The notes beneath the pieces are model-generated. The model was given only the letters and a program-made list of their open reading frames with translations, did not search any database and was not told where the DNA came from. The position numbers and the translations under genes were made by a program. Positions 20,170 to 28,906 of a DNA stretch of 64,000 nt are shown here, piece after piece (the stretch's first letter is position 1; each line of letters begins with the position of its first letter). This DNA comes from Rhodoferax sp. (GTDB lineage: Bacteria; Pseudomonadota; Gammaproteobacteria; Burkholderiales; Burkholderiaceae_C), in assembly GCF_030646845.1 (NCBI RefSeq), contig NZ_JAUSLE010000063.1, positions 62,001 through 126,000 of the forward strand, written 5' to 3'.

Positions 20170-21618
20170 TCAATTGGCATGAGTTGGTCCCTTGTCGTTT
20201 TGTGTATGGGCGGTAATGGCCTCGACCACCCGCTCCATCTTCATGAATCGCGAACCTTTGACCAGCACGCTGCCCACCCGGGGCAGCTCCGCCAGCACGG
20301 CCGTCTGCATTGACTGAATATCACCAAAATGGCGACCTTCGCCAAAACTGGTCGCAGCAGAGGCAGAGAGATCGCCCAAGGTGAACAACGCATCGATGCC
20401 GAGACGACTCGCGAGCGCCCCGGCCTCGGCGTGGAACTTGGGACCTTGGTCGCCCACCTCACCCATGTCGCCCAGCACCAGCAATCGCGGACCCGGCAAC
20501 GCCGCCAGCACCTCAATGGCGGCCTGCACCGAGTCGGGATTGGCGTTGTAGGTGTCGTCCACCAGCGTAATGGAGCGTCCGTCCTGCTGGACCACGAGCG
20601 CACGGGAGCGTCCCTTCACCGGCTCGAATGCGGCCAGGCCACGCGCAATCACGTCCAGTGGAACGCCCGCTGCCAATGTGCAGGCGACCGCCGCAAGGGA
20701 ATTCTTGACGTTGTGCACACCGGCAATGTGCAGCGTATAGCTCAACGGACCGGCCGGCGTGGCCACTGTCACTTGCCAGGCATCGCCCGACCACAGTGCC
20801 GCCGTGCACCGGACGTCGGCCGCGCTGTCCACATCGTCGGAGACGCAAAACCGAAGGACCGCTCTTTGTCCGGCCTTCGCCGACCAAACGCCGCTGTAAT
20901 AGTCATCACTTGGGAACACCGCCACACCATCGCCCGGCAACGCAGCGATGACAGCGCCGTTTTCCTGCGCGACCGCCTCGACGGTGGCCATGAATTCAAG
21001 ATGCTCTCGCTGCGCGTTATTGACCAGTGCCACAGTGGGTTGTGCGATGGCGGCCAGGGTTGCGATCTCACCCGGATGGTTCATCCCCAACTCGACCACG
21101 GCCACCTCGTGGTGCCTGCGCAGACGCAGCACGGTCAGGGGTACGCCGATGTCATTGTTGAGGTTGCCCAGCGTAGCCAGATAGGCCTGCGGCTTGAAGG
21201 TACGCAGGATGGCGGCGATCATCTGTGTCACCGTGGTCTTGCCATTGCTGCCTGTCACCGCAATCAGGGGCAGCTTGAACTGCGCACGCCAGCCCGTCGC
21301 CAGCGCCGCCAGCGCCAGTTTGGCGTCCGTCACCACCAAGCCGGGCAAACCTGCGGCGCGCAAGCGGCTGTCGGCATCACCCTGGTCTGTCTCTTGACAG
21401 ATGGCCGCCACGGCACCCCGGGTCTTGGCCTCGGCCAGAAAGTCATTGGCATCGAAGCGCTCGCCCCGCAGCGCCACAAACAAGTCGCCCGCCTCAATCG
21501 TGCGGGTATCGGTGTGCACGCGTCGAAACGCGACTGCCCCACCGCCCACACCATTTTCCAGCAGGCGCGCGTGCGGAAGCCATCGCCTGGTCTGCTCCAG
21601 CGTCATCATGTCAGGCAT
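20170..21618 (-). CDS. murF: UDP-MurNAc-tripeptide--D-Ala-D-Ala ligase, 482 aa
   Basis: Adds D-Ala-D-Ala to the UDP-MurNAc-tripeptide. It shows the P-loop VTGSNGKTTVTQMIAAIL, the [20 protein letters not shown] segment, VDDTYNANPDSVQAAI and LGDMGEVGDQGPKFHAE. ATG at 21618 overlaps the murE stop, with a second ATG 9 bp later. The much longer upstream frame is antisense-free murE sequence and not a plausible start. It couples to murE upstream and mraY downstream in the cluster. Confidence 0.96.
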   Translation of the reverse strand: MPDMMTLEQTRRWLPHARLLENGVGGGAVAFRRVHTDTRTIEAGDLFVALRGERFDANDFLAEAKTRGAVAAICQETDQGDADSRLRAAGLPGLVVTDAKLALAALATGWRAQFKLPLIAVTGSNGKTTVTQMIAAILRTFKPQAYLATLGNLNNDIGVPLTVLRLRRHHEVAVVELGMNHPGEIATLAAIAQPTVALVNNAQREHLEFMATVEAVAQENGAVIAALPGDGVAVFPSDDYYSGVWSAKAGQRAVLRFCVSDDVDSAADVRCTAALWSGDAWQVTVATPAGPLSYTLHIAGVHNVKNSLAAVACTLAAGVPLDVIARGLAAFEPVKGRSRALVVQQDGRSITLVDDTYNANPDSVQAAIEVLAALPGPRLLVLGDMGEVGDQGPKFHAEAGALASRLGIDALFTLGDLSASAATSFGEGRHFGDIQSMQTAVLAELPRVGSVLVKGSRFMKMERVVEAITAHTQNDKGPTHAN

Positions 21619-23185
21619 GGGGATGCTCCGGTATGGCAAGGGGCGCAACCCAGGCAGCCAAGGCGCGGCGCACATGCTCCAGATCGGAAAAAGGCAAACG
21701 CTGGCCCGCCACCTCCTGATAGTCCTCGTGACCTTTGCCGGCAATCAGCAAAACATCGTTCGCCGAAGCTCCGCTTAATGCCTGCGCAATTGCCAGCCCG
21801 CGATCAGGCTGGACGGTGACAGGCGGATGGCCTGCCAGGCCCAGCAAAATCTGGCTGATGATCACATCCACCTTTTCACTGCGCGGGTTGTCACTGGTCA
21901 CCACCACCCGGTCTGCGTACCGGGCGGCCATGGCACCCATGAGGGGCCGCTTGGCCATGTCACGGTCGCCGCCACAGCCAAAAACACACCATAGTTGCCC
22001 ACCTCGCTGATCAGCCAGCGATCGCAGCGCCACCAGTGCCTTGCCCAAGGCGTCCGGCGTGTGGGCATAGTCCACTGCGACCAGCGGCTGCCCCGGGGCG
22101 CCCAGACACTCCATGCGGCCGGGCACGGGGGTCAGGTCACCACACGACGCGATGACGGCCGCGAGCGGCACACCCATCGAACGGATAGCCGCCATCACAC
22201 CCAGCAGATTGGAGACGTTGTAGGTCCCGATCAGCTGGGTCTGCAACAGATGGCGCTGCGCTCCCTCGACCACCGCGAAACGCAGGCCCAGCGCGTCATA
22301 GCTGATGTCTTGTGCCTGCAGTCGTGCCGGGCCGGCGCAAGAGACCGTCCAGACATCGGGCAGCCGGCCATCCAGATCGGCAGCCAGTGCCGCGCCCTGG
22401 ACATCGTCAATATTGACCACGGCAGACTGCAGACCCGGCCACTGAAACAGCCGCGCCTTGGTTTGCCAGTAAGCCTCCATCGTTCCGTGGTAGTCCAGAT
22501 GGTCCTGGGTCAAATTGGTGAAAATCGCGGTCCGGATATGGGTGCCGCTCAGGCGATGTTCCTCGATGCCGATCGAGGAGGCTTCAATCGCGCAGGCCTG
22601 TACGCCCGCGTCCAAAAAGCGTCTGAAAGTATGCTGCAGCAACACCGGATCGGGCGTGGTCAGGCCGGTCGCCACGATCTCGGCCACCACATCTTCCACC
22701 CCATCCGCCACGACCTCAGCCGCAGCGTTGAGACGCCCTGGCGCTGGCGGCCGGCCAATGCCCAAAGTACCCACCAGGCCGCATGGAACAGGCGCCACCT
22801 GCTTCAAATTTGATAGCGCCTGGGCCAACCACCAGGCGGTGGCGGACTTGCCGTTGGTGCCGGTTACCGCCAGCACGTCCAGGTGTTCTGTGGGTTGCCC
22901 AAAATATGCCGCGGCGATCGGGCCGCTGGCCACCTTGAGGTGGCGGTAGGCGGCGATGCTGTCATCCGTGAAAGCGTACTGTTCCGCACCGGCCACTTCC
23001 ACGAGGCAGGCTTTTGCGCCACTGGCCAGCGCACCGGCCACATGCTGGCGGGCATCCGTGGCCGCACCCGGCCAGGCGATAAATCCGTCCCCGGGTCGCA
23101 CCTTGCGGCTGTCGGTATGAATCGTGCCGGTCACGCGGCTGCGCAGCCAGTTGGCGGCATCGGCAGGCGTACGAAACTCAAGCAT
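21611..23185 (-). CDS. murE: UDP-MurNAc-dipeptide--meso-diaminopimelate ligase, 524 aa
   Basis: Adds the third stem-peptide residue. The P-loop VTGTNGKSATAWWLAQAL and the TNLTQDHLDYHGTMEAYW region are clear. The specificity motif SDNPRSE near residue 432 is the signature for meso-diaminopimelate rather than lysine, fitting a Gram-negative wall. Length is somewhat above the usual 490-500. A degenerate copy of the 55-bp element lies in frame around residues 124-141, just after the P-loop helix. The ATG overlaps the ftsI stop by one base (TGATG type). Confidence 0.96.
   Translation of the reverse strand: MLEFRTPADAANWLRSRVTGTIHTDSRKVRPGDGFIAWPGAATDARQHVAGALASGAKACLVEVAGAEQYAFTDDSIAAYRHLKVASGPIAAAYFGQPTEHLDVLAVTGTNGKSATAWWLAQALSNLKQVAPVPCGLVGTLGIGRPPAPGRLNAAAEVVADGVEDVVAEIVATGLTTPDPVLLQHTFRRFLDAGVQACAIEASSIGIEEHRLSGTHIRTAIFTNLTQDHLDYHGTMEAYWQTKARLFQWPGLQSAVVNIDDVQGAALAADLDGRLPDVWTVSCAGPARLQAQDISYDALGLRFAVVEGAQRHLLQTQLIGTYNVSNLLGVMAAIRSMGVPLAAVIASCGDLTPVPGRMECLGAPGQPLVAVDYAHTPDALGKALVALRSLADQRGGQLWCVFGCGGDRDMAKRPLMGAMAARYADRVVVTSDNPRSEKVDVIISQILLGLAGHPPVTVQPDRGLAIAQALSGASANDVLLIAGKGHEDYQEVAGQRLPFSDLEHVRRALAAWVAPLAIPEHPHA
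22761..22817 (-). repeat. Degenerate 55-bp element copy in murE
   Basis: The minus strand starts GCTATCAAATTTGAAGCAGG; the 3' half is weakly conserved (CGGCCTGGTGGGTACTTTG). Included with low certainty. Confidence 0.4.
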
Positions 23186-24927
23186 CAGAAGCTCTCCTCT
23201 TCCGCCTGTGCCACGATCTGCGGTATGACCGTCATATCCGGCTGAACGCCCATCATGCGCAGAGTCTGCTGCACCACTTCGCTGAACACGGGCGCAGCGA
23301 CGGCGCCGCCATAATACTGACCCGCGCTGGGCTCATCAATCATCACTGCCACGATGATGCGCGGCTTCTCGATCGGTGCCATGCCGACAAACCAACCGCG
23401 GTATTTGCGGTTTTTGGCAGTTCCATAGCCCTTGCCGATCTGTTTGTAGGCCGTACCGGATTTGCCACCCACCGAATAGCCAATGGTTTGTGCCTTCTGC
23501 CCCGTCCCACCCGGACCCGCCGCCATTTGCAGCATCTTGCGCACCTGGCCGGCGGTGCGCACCGACAAGACCCGCACGCCCACGGCCGGCTCACTGCTCT
23601 TGAGCATCGTGGCCGGAATGATCTGACCGTCGTTCGAAAACACGGTGTAAGAACGAGCCATCTGGAACAGCGAGGCCGACAGGCCGTAGCCATACGACAT
23701 GGTGGCCTGCTCGATTGGCCGCCATGTCTTGTATGGGCGTAGCCGACCCGACACCGCGCCCGGGAAACTGATCTGCGGTTTTTGCCCAAAACCCGCTTGC
23801 GAAAAGAGTTCCCACATTTCACGGGGCTGCATCTGCATGGCAAGCTTGGCCGTGCCGATGTTGCTGGATTTTTGAATGATTCCCTCCACCGTCAGCACGC
23901 CATTCGGATGCGAATCCGAAATTGTGGAGCCGGTGATGGTGTACTTGCCTGCGCCCGTGTCGACCAGGGATTGGGGCGTGACGCGTCCGGTCTCCAGGCC
24001 CAGCCCCACCGTGAACGGCTTCATCACGGACCCGGGCTCAAAGGTGTCTGTCAGGGCCCGGTTGCGCAATTGCTCGCCGCTAAGGTTCTGCCGTTTCGCT
24101 GGCGCATAGCTGGGATAGTTGGCCAGCGCCAACACTTCGCCGGTGATCGCGTCGAGCACGACCACGCTGCCGGCCCGCGCCTTGTTGACGGTCACCGCAT
24201 CGCGCAATTTTTGATAGGCAAAAAACTGCACTTTGCTGTCAATGCTGAGCTGCAAATCCCGACCGTCGACAGGCGCAGTCTGCTCGCCCACATCTTCCAC
24301 CACACGACCCAGCCGGTCCTTGATCACGCGGCGGGAGCCATTGCGCCCGCCGAGATCCTTGTTGAAAGCGAGCTCAACACCCTCCTGGCCGTGATCTTCC
24401 ACGTTGGTGAAGCCCACCACATGCGCGGCAGCCTCGCCCTCCGGGTACTGACGCTTGTACTCCTTGCGCTGGTAGATCCCCTTGATCCCCAGCGCATTGA
24501 TCTCCTGTGCGACCGACTCTTCAACCTGCCGCTTGAGCCAGACAAAAGTCTTGTCTTCGTCCTCCAGACGTCTGTTGAGTTCAGCCATCGGCATCTCCAG
24601 GAGCCGGGCCAGCTTTTGCAGCCGGGGCTTGTCCCGCTCGACATCTTCCGGAATGGCCCAGATACTGGGCGCCGGTACGCTGGACGCGAGGATCAAGCCG
24701 TTGCGGTCCAGGATACGGCCGCGATTGGCCGGCAGCTCAAGCGTTCGCGCGAAACGCACTTGACCCTGCTTCTGAAAGAACTCATTGGCAATCACCTGGA
24801 TGTACACCGCGCGTGCGGCCAGACCGACAAACCCGAGGGCAATGGCCGCGACAATGAACTTGCTTCGCCAGACCGGCGTCCTGCTCGCAAGCAACGGACT
24901 GGAGGTGTATGCGACGCTGCGACTCAT
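23185..24927 (-). CDS. ftsI: Peptidoglycan D,D-transpeptidase FtsI (PBP3), 580 aa
   Basis: Septum-specific class B penicillin-binding protein. A single N-terminal membrane helix (about residues 23-45) precedes the dimerisation domain and the transpeptidase domain. The three active-site motifs are present: EPGSVMKPF (SxxK), KSSNIGTAKL (SxN) and GGKSGTAYK (KSG). It cross-links septal peptidoglycan with FtsW. Start overlaps the ftsL stop (ATGA). Confidence 0.97.
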   Translation of the reverse strand: MSRSVAYTSSPLLASRTPVWRSKFIVAAIALGFVGLAARAVYIQVIANEFFQKQGQVRFARTLELPANRGRILDRNGLILASSVPAPSIWAIPEDVERDKPRLQKLARLLEMPMAELNRRLEDEDKTFVWLKRQVEESVAQEINALGIKGIYQRKEYKRQYPEGEAAAHVVGFTNVEDHGQEGVELAFNKDLGGRNGSRRVIKDRLGRVVEDVGEQTAPVDGRDLQLSIDSKVQFFAYQKLRDAVTVNKARAGSVVVLDAITGEVLALANYPSYAPAKRQNLSGEQLRNRALTDTFEPGSVMKPFTVGLGLETGRVTPQSLVDTGAGKYTITGSTISDSHPNGVLTVEGIIQKSSNIGTAKLAMQMQPREMWELFSQAGFGQKPQISFPGAVSGRLRPYKTWRPIEQATMSYGYGLSASLFQMARSYTVFSNDGQIIPATMLKSSEPAVGVRVLSVRTAGQVRKMLQMAAGPGGTGQKAQTIGYSVGGKSGTAYKQIGKGYGTAKNRKYRGWFVGMAPIEKPRIIVAVMIDEPSAGQYYGGAVAAPVFSEVVQQTLRMMGVQPDMTVIPQIVAQAEEESF

Positions 24928-25265
24928 TGGATTTGCCCCACCGCGCCAGGGCCACCCCTAGCCGCAGCTGCATCGCCAGAACCCGCAGCAGCGGATGGCT
25001 CGGCGTTATAGGTCACATAGTGAGTGATGGCAGGCGTCGCTGCGCGCATCTGCAATTTTTCCCTGGCCAGGCGCTCCACACGCGACGGTGTGGCCTGCGC
25101 CCGCTTCTCCACCTGCAGTCGCTCATTGTCTGCCTCAATCCGCCGCGCTTCCGAGCGGGCCTTGTCGAGATCGGAGAACAATCGGCGTGACTCGTACTGC
25201 ACGCTCACCAGGTACAAAGCACTGGCCAGCACGGCCAGCAACAAGACAAGGTTCAGCCTGATCAT
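24924..25265 (-). CDS. ftsL: Cell division protein FtsL, 113 aa
   Basis: Small bitopic divisome protein: one membrane helix (about residues 3-22) and a periplasmic leucine-zipper-like coiled coil ([19 protein letters not shown]) that pairs with FtsB. A conserved REKLQM step follows, and the tail is Ala/Pro-rich. The start overlaps the rsmH stop (ATGA) and the stop overlaps the ftsI start. Identification relies strongly on position and topology, as FtsL sequences are poorly conserved. Confidence 0.92.
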   Translation of the reverse strand: MIRLNLVLLLAVLASALYLVSVQYESRRLFSDLDKARSEARRIEADNERLQVEKRAQATPSRVERLAREKLQMRAATPAITHYVTYNAEPSAAAGSGDAAAARGGPGAVGQIQ

Positions 25266-26203
25266 GCCGTCGTTCTCTGCGCCACGCGCATGATCGCACT
25301 GCGCGAGCGGGGATTGGAGGCCACCTCGGCTGCCCTGGGCTTGATCCGGTCCAGCGCCTTGAGATGCATGATCCTGGGCGCGGCAAAAGGCGCGCGCCGG
25401 TCGTACTCATCGCGCGAATGCCTGGCGATGAACTGCTTGACGATGCGGTCTTCCAGTGAATGGAAACTGATTACCACCAGCCGCCCTCCCGGTTGCAGCA
25501 CATCGAGACTGGCCTCTAACGCCTGTTGCAGCTCTTCAAGCTCGGCGTTGATGAAAATCCGAAAAGCCTGAAATGTGCGCGTTGCAGGGTTCTGGCCCTG
25601 CTCGCGGGTTTTGACCGTGTCAGCCACGAGCTGGGCCAGCTCGGTGGTGGTTGAAATTGGGCCCCGCTCCTGTCGGCGAGCAACAATCGCCTTTGCAATG
25701 GCGCCAGCAAACCGTTCTTCACCATAGTCACGTATCACCTCCGCAATTTGATTCGTTTCGGCAGTGGCCAGCCATTGCGCCACACTCTCCCCGCGCGTGG
25801 TGTCCATGCGCATGTCCAGCGGGCCCTCGAACCTGAAGCTGAAACCTCGTACCGGGTTGTCGATTTGCGGCGAGCTGATGCCCAGGTCGAGCAACACGCC
25901 GGCCACACTCGCCCGGGGCAGTTCGCCCAGATGCGAGAAACCCTGGTGCCGAATGGAAAAGCGCGGATCCTGAATGGTGGCGGCTTCGATCAACGCATCG
26001 GGATCTTTGTCGAAGGCGATCAGCCGCCCCTGCGGAGCCAGCCTGGAGAGAATCAGGCGTGCGTGGCCGCCCCGACCAAATGTGGCGTCCACATAGGTAT
26101 GCGTAGCCGCGCTGAGATCGCCTGGCTCGGTATCCGGATTGTTGAAAAGGGCGTCTACTGCTTCGTTCAACAAGACGGTGGTGTGTTTCCATGAGGTGTC
26201 CAC
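25262..26203 (-). CDS. rsmH: 16S rRNA (cytosine-1402-N4)-methyltransferase, 313 aa
   Basis: SAM-dependent methyltransferase (MraW) modifying C1402 in the 16S P-site. It begins with [14 protein letters not shown], has the SAM-binding [15 protein letters not shown] motif, [19 protein letters not shown] and [15 protein letters not shown], all diagnostic. The start is GTG at 26203, with the mraZ stop 10 bp upstream. It is the second gene of the dcw cluster, the usual position. Confidence 0.97.
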   Translation of the reverse strand: MDTSWKHTTVLLNEAVDALFNNPDTEPGDLSAATHTYVDATFGRGGHARLILSRLAPQGRLIAFDKDPDALIEAATIQDPRFSIRHQGFSHLGELPRASVAGVLLDLGISSPQIDNPVRGFSFRFEGPLDMRMDTTRGESVAQWLATAETNQIAEVIRDYGEERFAGAIAKAIVARRQERGPISTTTELAQLVADTVKTREQGQNPATRTFQAFRIFINAELEELQQALEASLDVLQPGGRLVVISFHSLEDRIVKQFIARHSRDEYDRRAPFAAPRIMHLKALDRIKPRAAEVASNPRSRSAIMRVAQRTTA

Positions 26204-26212
26204 CGCCGGCCT

Positions 26213-26641
26213 TCAGAAAGAAAAGTCCTTGAAGACGTCGGGCATGTCACCCTGCATCGCCTTGGCTTCCTGGGCGTCATAAGTCGCCTTGTCCCACAGC
26301 TCGAAATGGTTGCCCATGCCCAGCAGCATGGTGTCTTTCGCTATTCCTGCGGCCTCGCGCAATTCGGGTGAGACCAGCACGCGCCCTGTGCCATCCATCT
26401 CGACATCCATGGCATTGCCCAAAAAAATCCGTTTCCACCATTGGGCCGACATCGGCAGGGCTGCAATGCGCTCGCGGAATTTCTCCCACTCGGGACGCGG
26501 GAAAACCATCAGACAGCCGTGGGGATGCTTGGTGATGGTGAGCTGGCCGCAGGCGGTTGCATTCAGTACGTCACGATGCCGGGTTGGCACAGACAGCCGA
26601 CCTTTGGTATCCAGACTTAATGATGAAGCCCCTTGAAACAC
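26213..26641 (-). CDS. mraZ: Transcriptional regulator MraZ, 142 aa
   Basis: AbrB-fold DNA-binding regulator at the head of the dcw cluster. Two swapped-hairpin repeats are visible: [23 protein letters not shown] and [23 protein letters not shown]. Each contains the DxxGR signature. GTG at 26641 gives the typical FQGASS start and the family length of about 142-150. Upstream ATG codons (26668, 26704) would add an unrelated extension. Four 10-bp-spaced repeats lie 50-85 bp upstream and are probably its own operator, implying autoregulation of the whole cluster. Confidence 0.95.
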   Translation of the reverse strand: MFQGASSLSLDTKGRLSVPTRHRDVLNATACGQLTITKHPHGCLMVFPRPEWEKFRERIAALPMSAQWWKRIFLGNAMDVEMDGTGRVLVSPELREAAGIAKDTMLLGMGNHFELWDKATYDAQEAKAMQGDMPDVFKDFSF

Positions 26642-26690
26642 GACAGTGCGCCCTCTTTTTGTAACCATGCAAGAAATTGGAAGTGCAAAG

Positions 26691-26726
26691 GCACTTTTCA
26701 CCACTTAATTGCACTTTTTTGCACTG
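26691..26726 (-). promoter_or_regulatory. Putative MraZ operator: four 10-bp-phased direct repeats
   Basis: On the plus strand GCACTT (26691), CCACTT (26701), GCACTT (26711) and GCACTG (26721) start exactly every ten bases. On the coding (minus) strand these read as AAGTGC/AAGTGG/AAGTGC/CAGTGC. Known MraZ sites in other bacteria are short GTG-containing boxes repeated at one helical turn, so the spacing and position just upstream of mraZ fit an MraZ binding array. The array begins inside the predicted -10 box, which would favour repression. Confidence 0.65.
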
Positions 26727-26750
26727 TATCAGTAAAAACGATCTTCGCAA
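26723..26750 (-). promoter_or_regulatory. Predicted sigma70-type promoter of the dcw cluster
   Basis: On the minus strand TTGCGA (26750-26745) and TACAGT (26728-26723) are separated by 16 bases, an acceptable sigma70 layout upstream of mraZ. The -10 overlaps the first of the four MraZ-like repeats. Predicted by eye only. Confidence 0.45.
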
Positions 26751-26899
26751 GCGGGCTTACAACAATTTTTTCCAATGAAATCAAGGACTTAGAGGCGACT
26801 TCGCAAGCGTCAGAGCACCAAAACCCGTTCTAAATTAAGCACTTAGCGCGGGTTGTGAAAGTGATGCTTGAATGCGCACATCTTTCGGCGCACGGATCT

Positions 26900-28231
26900 T
26901 TACAGAATGTAACGGGACAGATCCTCATCCCGGCTGAGCTCACCGAGTCGTGCATCGACATAGGCGGCATCGATCTGAATGGTCTGGCCACCGAGCTGGG
27001 CGGCATCAAAACTCACCTCATCAAGCAGGCGCTCCATCACCGTTGACAGGCGCCGCGCGCCAATGTTCTCGGTGCGCTCGTTCACGTCGAATGCGATGTG
27101 CGCCAGCCGTGTAATGCCAGCGTCCTGAAACTCGATCGTGACGTTTTCAGTGGCCAGCAACGCCTGGTATTGCTTGACCAGCGAGGCATGGGTTTGCGTC
27201 AGGATCGCGACAAAATCCTGCACTGACAAAGACTGCAATTCCACACGAATGGGGAAACGGCCCTGCAACTCAGGGATCAGGTCGCTGGGCTTACTCAGAT
27301 GGAAAGCGCCCGAGGCAATGAACAGGATGTGATCGGTCTTGACCATGCCGTATTTGGTGGACACGGTCGTGCCCTCGACCAGCGGCAGCAAATCGCGCTG
27401 TACACCCTGGCGCGATACCTCGGCACCGCTGCCCTCGGAGCGCGAGGTGACTTTGTCGATCTCGTCGATGAACACAATGCCGTTTTGCTCCAGCATGTGC
27501 AATGCCTGTGTCTTGATCTCTTCTTCATTGACCAGTTTGGCCGCCTCTTCATCGATCAGCAACTTCAAGGCTTCCGATATCTTGAGCTTGCGCGTCTGGC
27601 GCTTGGGGCTTCCCATCTGCCCAAACATGCCACGCAACTGCTCGGTCATCTCTTCCATGCCAGCCGGGCCCATGATCTCGAGTTGCGGTGCAGACTGCGC
27701 CACGTCAATCTCGATTTCCCGGTCCGCCAACTGGCCTTCCCGCAGTTTCTTGCGAAAAGACTGGCGCGCCGTACTCTCAGTCTCCGCATTTTGCACGGCA
27801 CCCAAATCGCCTCGCGGCGGCGGAATCAGGATGTCCAGCACACGCTCCTCGGCAGCGTCTTCGGCGCGCGTGCGCACTTTCTTCATCTCGGCCACCCGCG
27901 TTTGCTTGACTGCGATATCGGCCAGATCACGGATGATGGCATCCACATCCTTGCCAACGTAGCCGACTTCGGTGAACTTCGTGGCCTCGACCTTGATGAA
28001 AGGCGCATCCGCGAGCCGTGCCAATCGCCGGGCAATTTCAGTCTTGCCCACACCCGTGGGGCCGATCATCAGGATGTTCTTGGGCGTTATTTCTGCGCGC
28101 AGGCCGGGCTCCACCTGCTGGCGGCGCCAGCGATTGCGCAAGGCAATGGCCACGGCGCGCTTCGCCTGGTGTTGGCCAACGATGTGCTTGTCAAGCTCGA
28201 CAACGATTTCCTGCGGGGTCATAGAGGACAT
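26900..28231 (-). CDS. hslU: ATP-dependent protease ATPase subunit HslU, 443 aa
   Basis: AAA+ unfoldase that feeds proteins into HslV. It starts [20 protein letters not shown], with Walker [16 protein letters not shown], an I-domain, Walker [12 protein letters not shown] and the C-terminal sensor-2 region [22 protein letters not shown]. It ends in a family-typical [10 protein letters not shown], which inserts into HslV. ATG at 28231 is preferred over 28285, which would nearly touch hslV. hslV lies 57 bp upstream on the same strand. Confidence 0.97.
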   Translation of the reverse strand: MSSMTPQEIVVELDKHIVGQHQAKRAVAIALRNRWRRQQVEPGLRAEITPKNILMIGPTGVGKTEIARRLARLADAPFIKVEATKFTEVGYVGKDVDAIIRDLADIAVKQTRVAEMKKVRTRAEDAAEERVLDILIPPPRGDLGAVQNAETESTARQSFRKKLREGQLADREIEIDVAQSAPQLEIMGPAGMEEMTEQLRGMFGQMGSPKRQTRKLKISEALKLLIDEEAAKLVNEEEIKTQALHMLEQNGIVFIDEIDKVTSRSEGSGAEVSRQGVQRDLLPLVEGTTVSTKYGMVKTDHILFIASGAFHLSKPSDLIPELQGRFPIRVELQSLSVQDFVAILTQTHASLVKQYQALLATENVTIEFQDAGITRLAHIAFDVNERTENIGARRLSTVMERLLDEVSFDAAQLGGQTIQIDAAYVDARLGELSRDEDLSRYIL

Positions 28232-28288
28232 AATTTCAATTGAGAGCAGCGCTTTTTGTGATGCAATGGCGGTCGATCCCGCCACGCC

Positions 28289-28834
28289 TCATAACGTTTC
28301 AATGGTGTGGTTCATGTTGGTATAGATGCACAGCTCACCGGCGATCTCCAACGACTTCTTGACGATATCGTGCGCCGACATCTCGGTGTGGTGCAGCAAG
28401 GCAATGGCCGAAGCCTGGGCATAGGCGCCACCCGAGCCGATTGTGACGATGCCGTTTTCAGGCTCCAGCACATCACCGTTGCCGGTGATGATGAGCGAGG
28501 CCTCGCTGTCCGCCACCGCCAGCATGGCCTCCAGGCGGCGCAATACCCGGTCAGTTCGCCAATCCTTGGTGAGTTCGATCGCTGCTCTGACCAGATGCCC
28601 CTGATGCTTTTCGAGCTTGGCTTCGAAGCGCTCGAACAGAGTGAAGGCGTCGGCCGTGGCGCCGGCAAAACCAGCCAGCACCTTGCCGTGGTAAAGCTTG
28701 CGCACTTTGCGGGCAGTGCCTTTCACAACAATGTTGCCAAGAGTGACCTGCCCATCGCCACCAATGGCCACTTGCATGCCCTCAGGCGTCTTGCGTCGCA
28801 CACTGATGATGGTCGTACCGTGAAATTGTTCCAT
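28289..28834 (-). CDS. hslV: ATP-dependent protease peptidase subunit HslV, 181 aa
   Basis: Threonine peptidase of the HslUV complex, a proteasome-beta fold. A six-residue leader (MEQFHG) precedes the mature N-terminal Thr (TTIISVRR), followed by [29 protein letters not shown] and [15 protein letters not shown]. Length is normal. It is co-directional with hslU, forming the usual hslVU operon. Confidence 0.97.
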   Translation of the reverse strand: MEQFHGTTIISVRRKTPEGMQVAIGGDGQVTLGNIVVKGTARKVRKLYHGKVLAGFAGATADAFTLFERFEAKLEKHQGHLVRAAIELTKDWRTDRVLRRLEAMLAVADSEASLIITGNGDVLEPENGIVTIGSGGAYAQASAIALLHHTEMSAHDIVKKSLEIAGELCIYTNMNHTIETL

Positions 28835-28906
28835 GTCGTTAGTAGATCAGGTCATCCAGCTTGAAAACAAGCCTGGAATGGGGCGCGGCCCGCTAATAAA
28901 TTCGGA

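Noticed and set aside
20329..21819. 496-aa plus-strand frame opposite murF
   Set aside because: Antisense shadow with Arg/Gln-rich nonsense translation; murF on the other strand explains the coding signal.
28240..28285. Possible further copy of the 55-bp element near the hslU start
   Set aside because: Only a short, weak 5' match (CACAAAAAGCGCTGCTC) and no 3' half.
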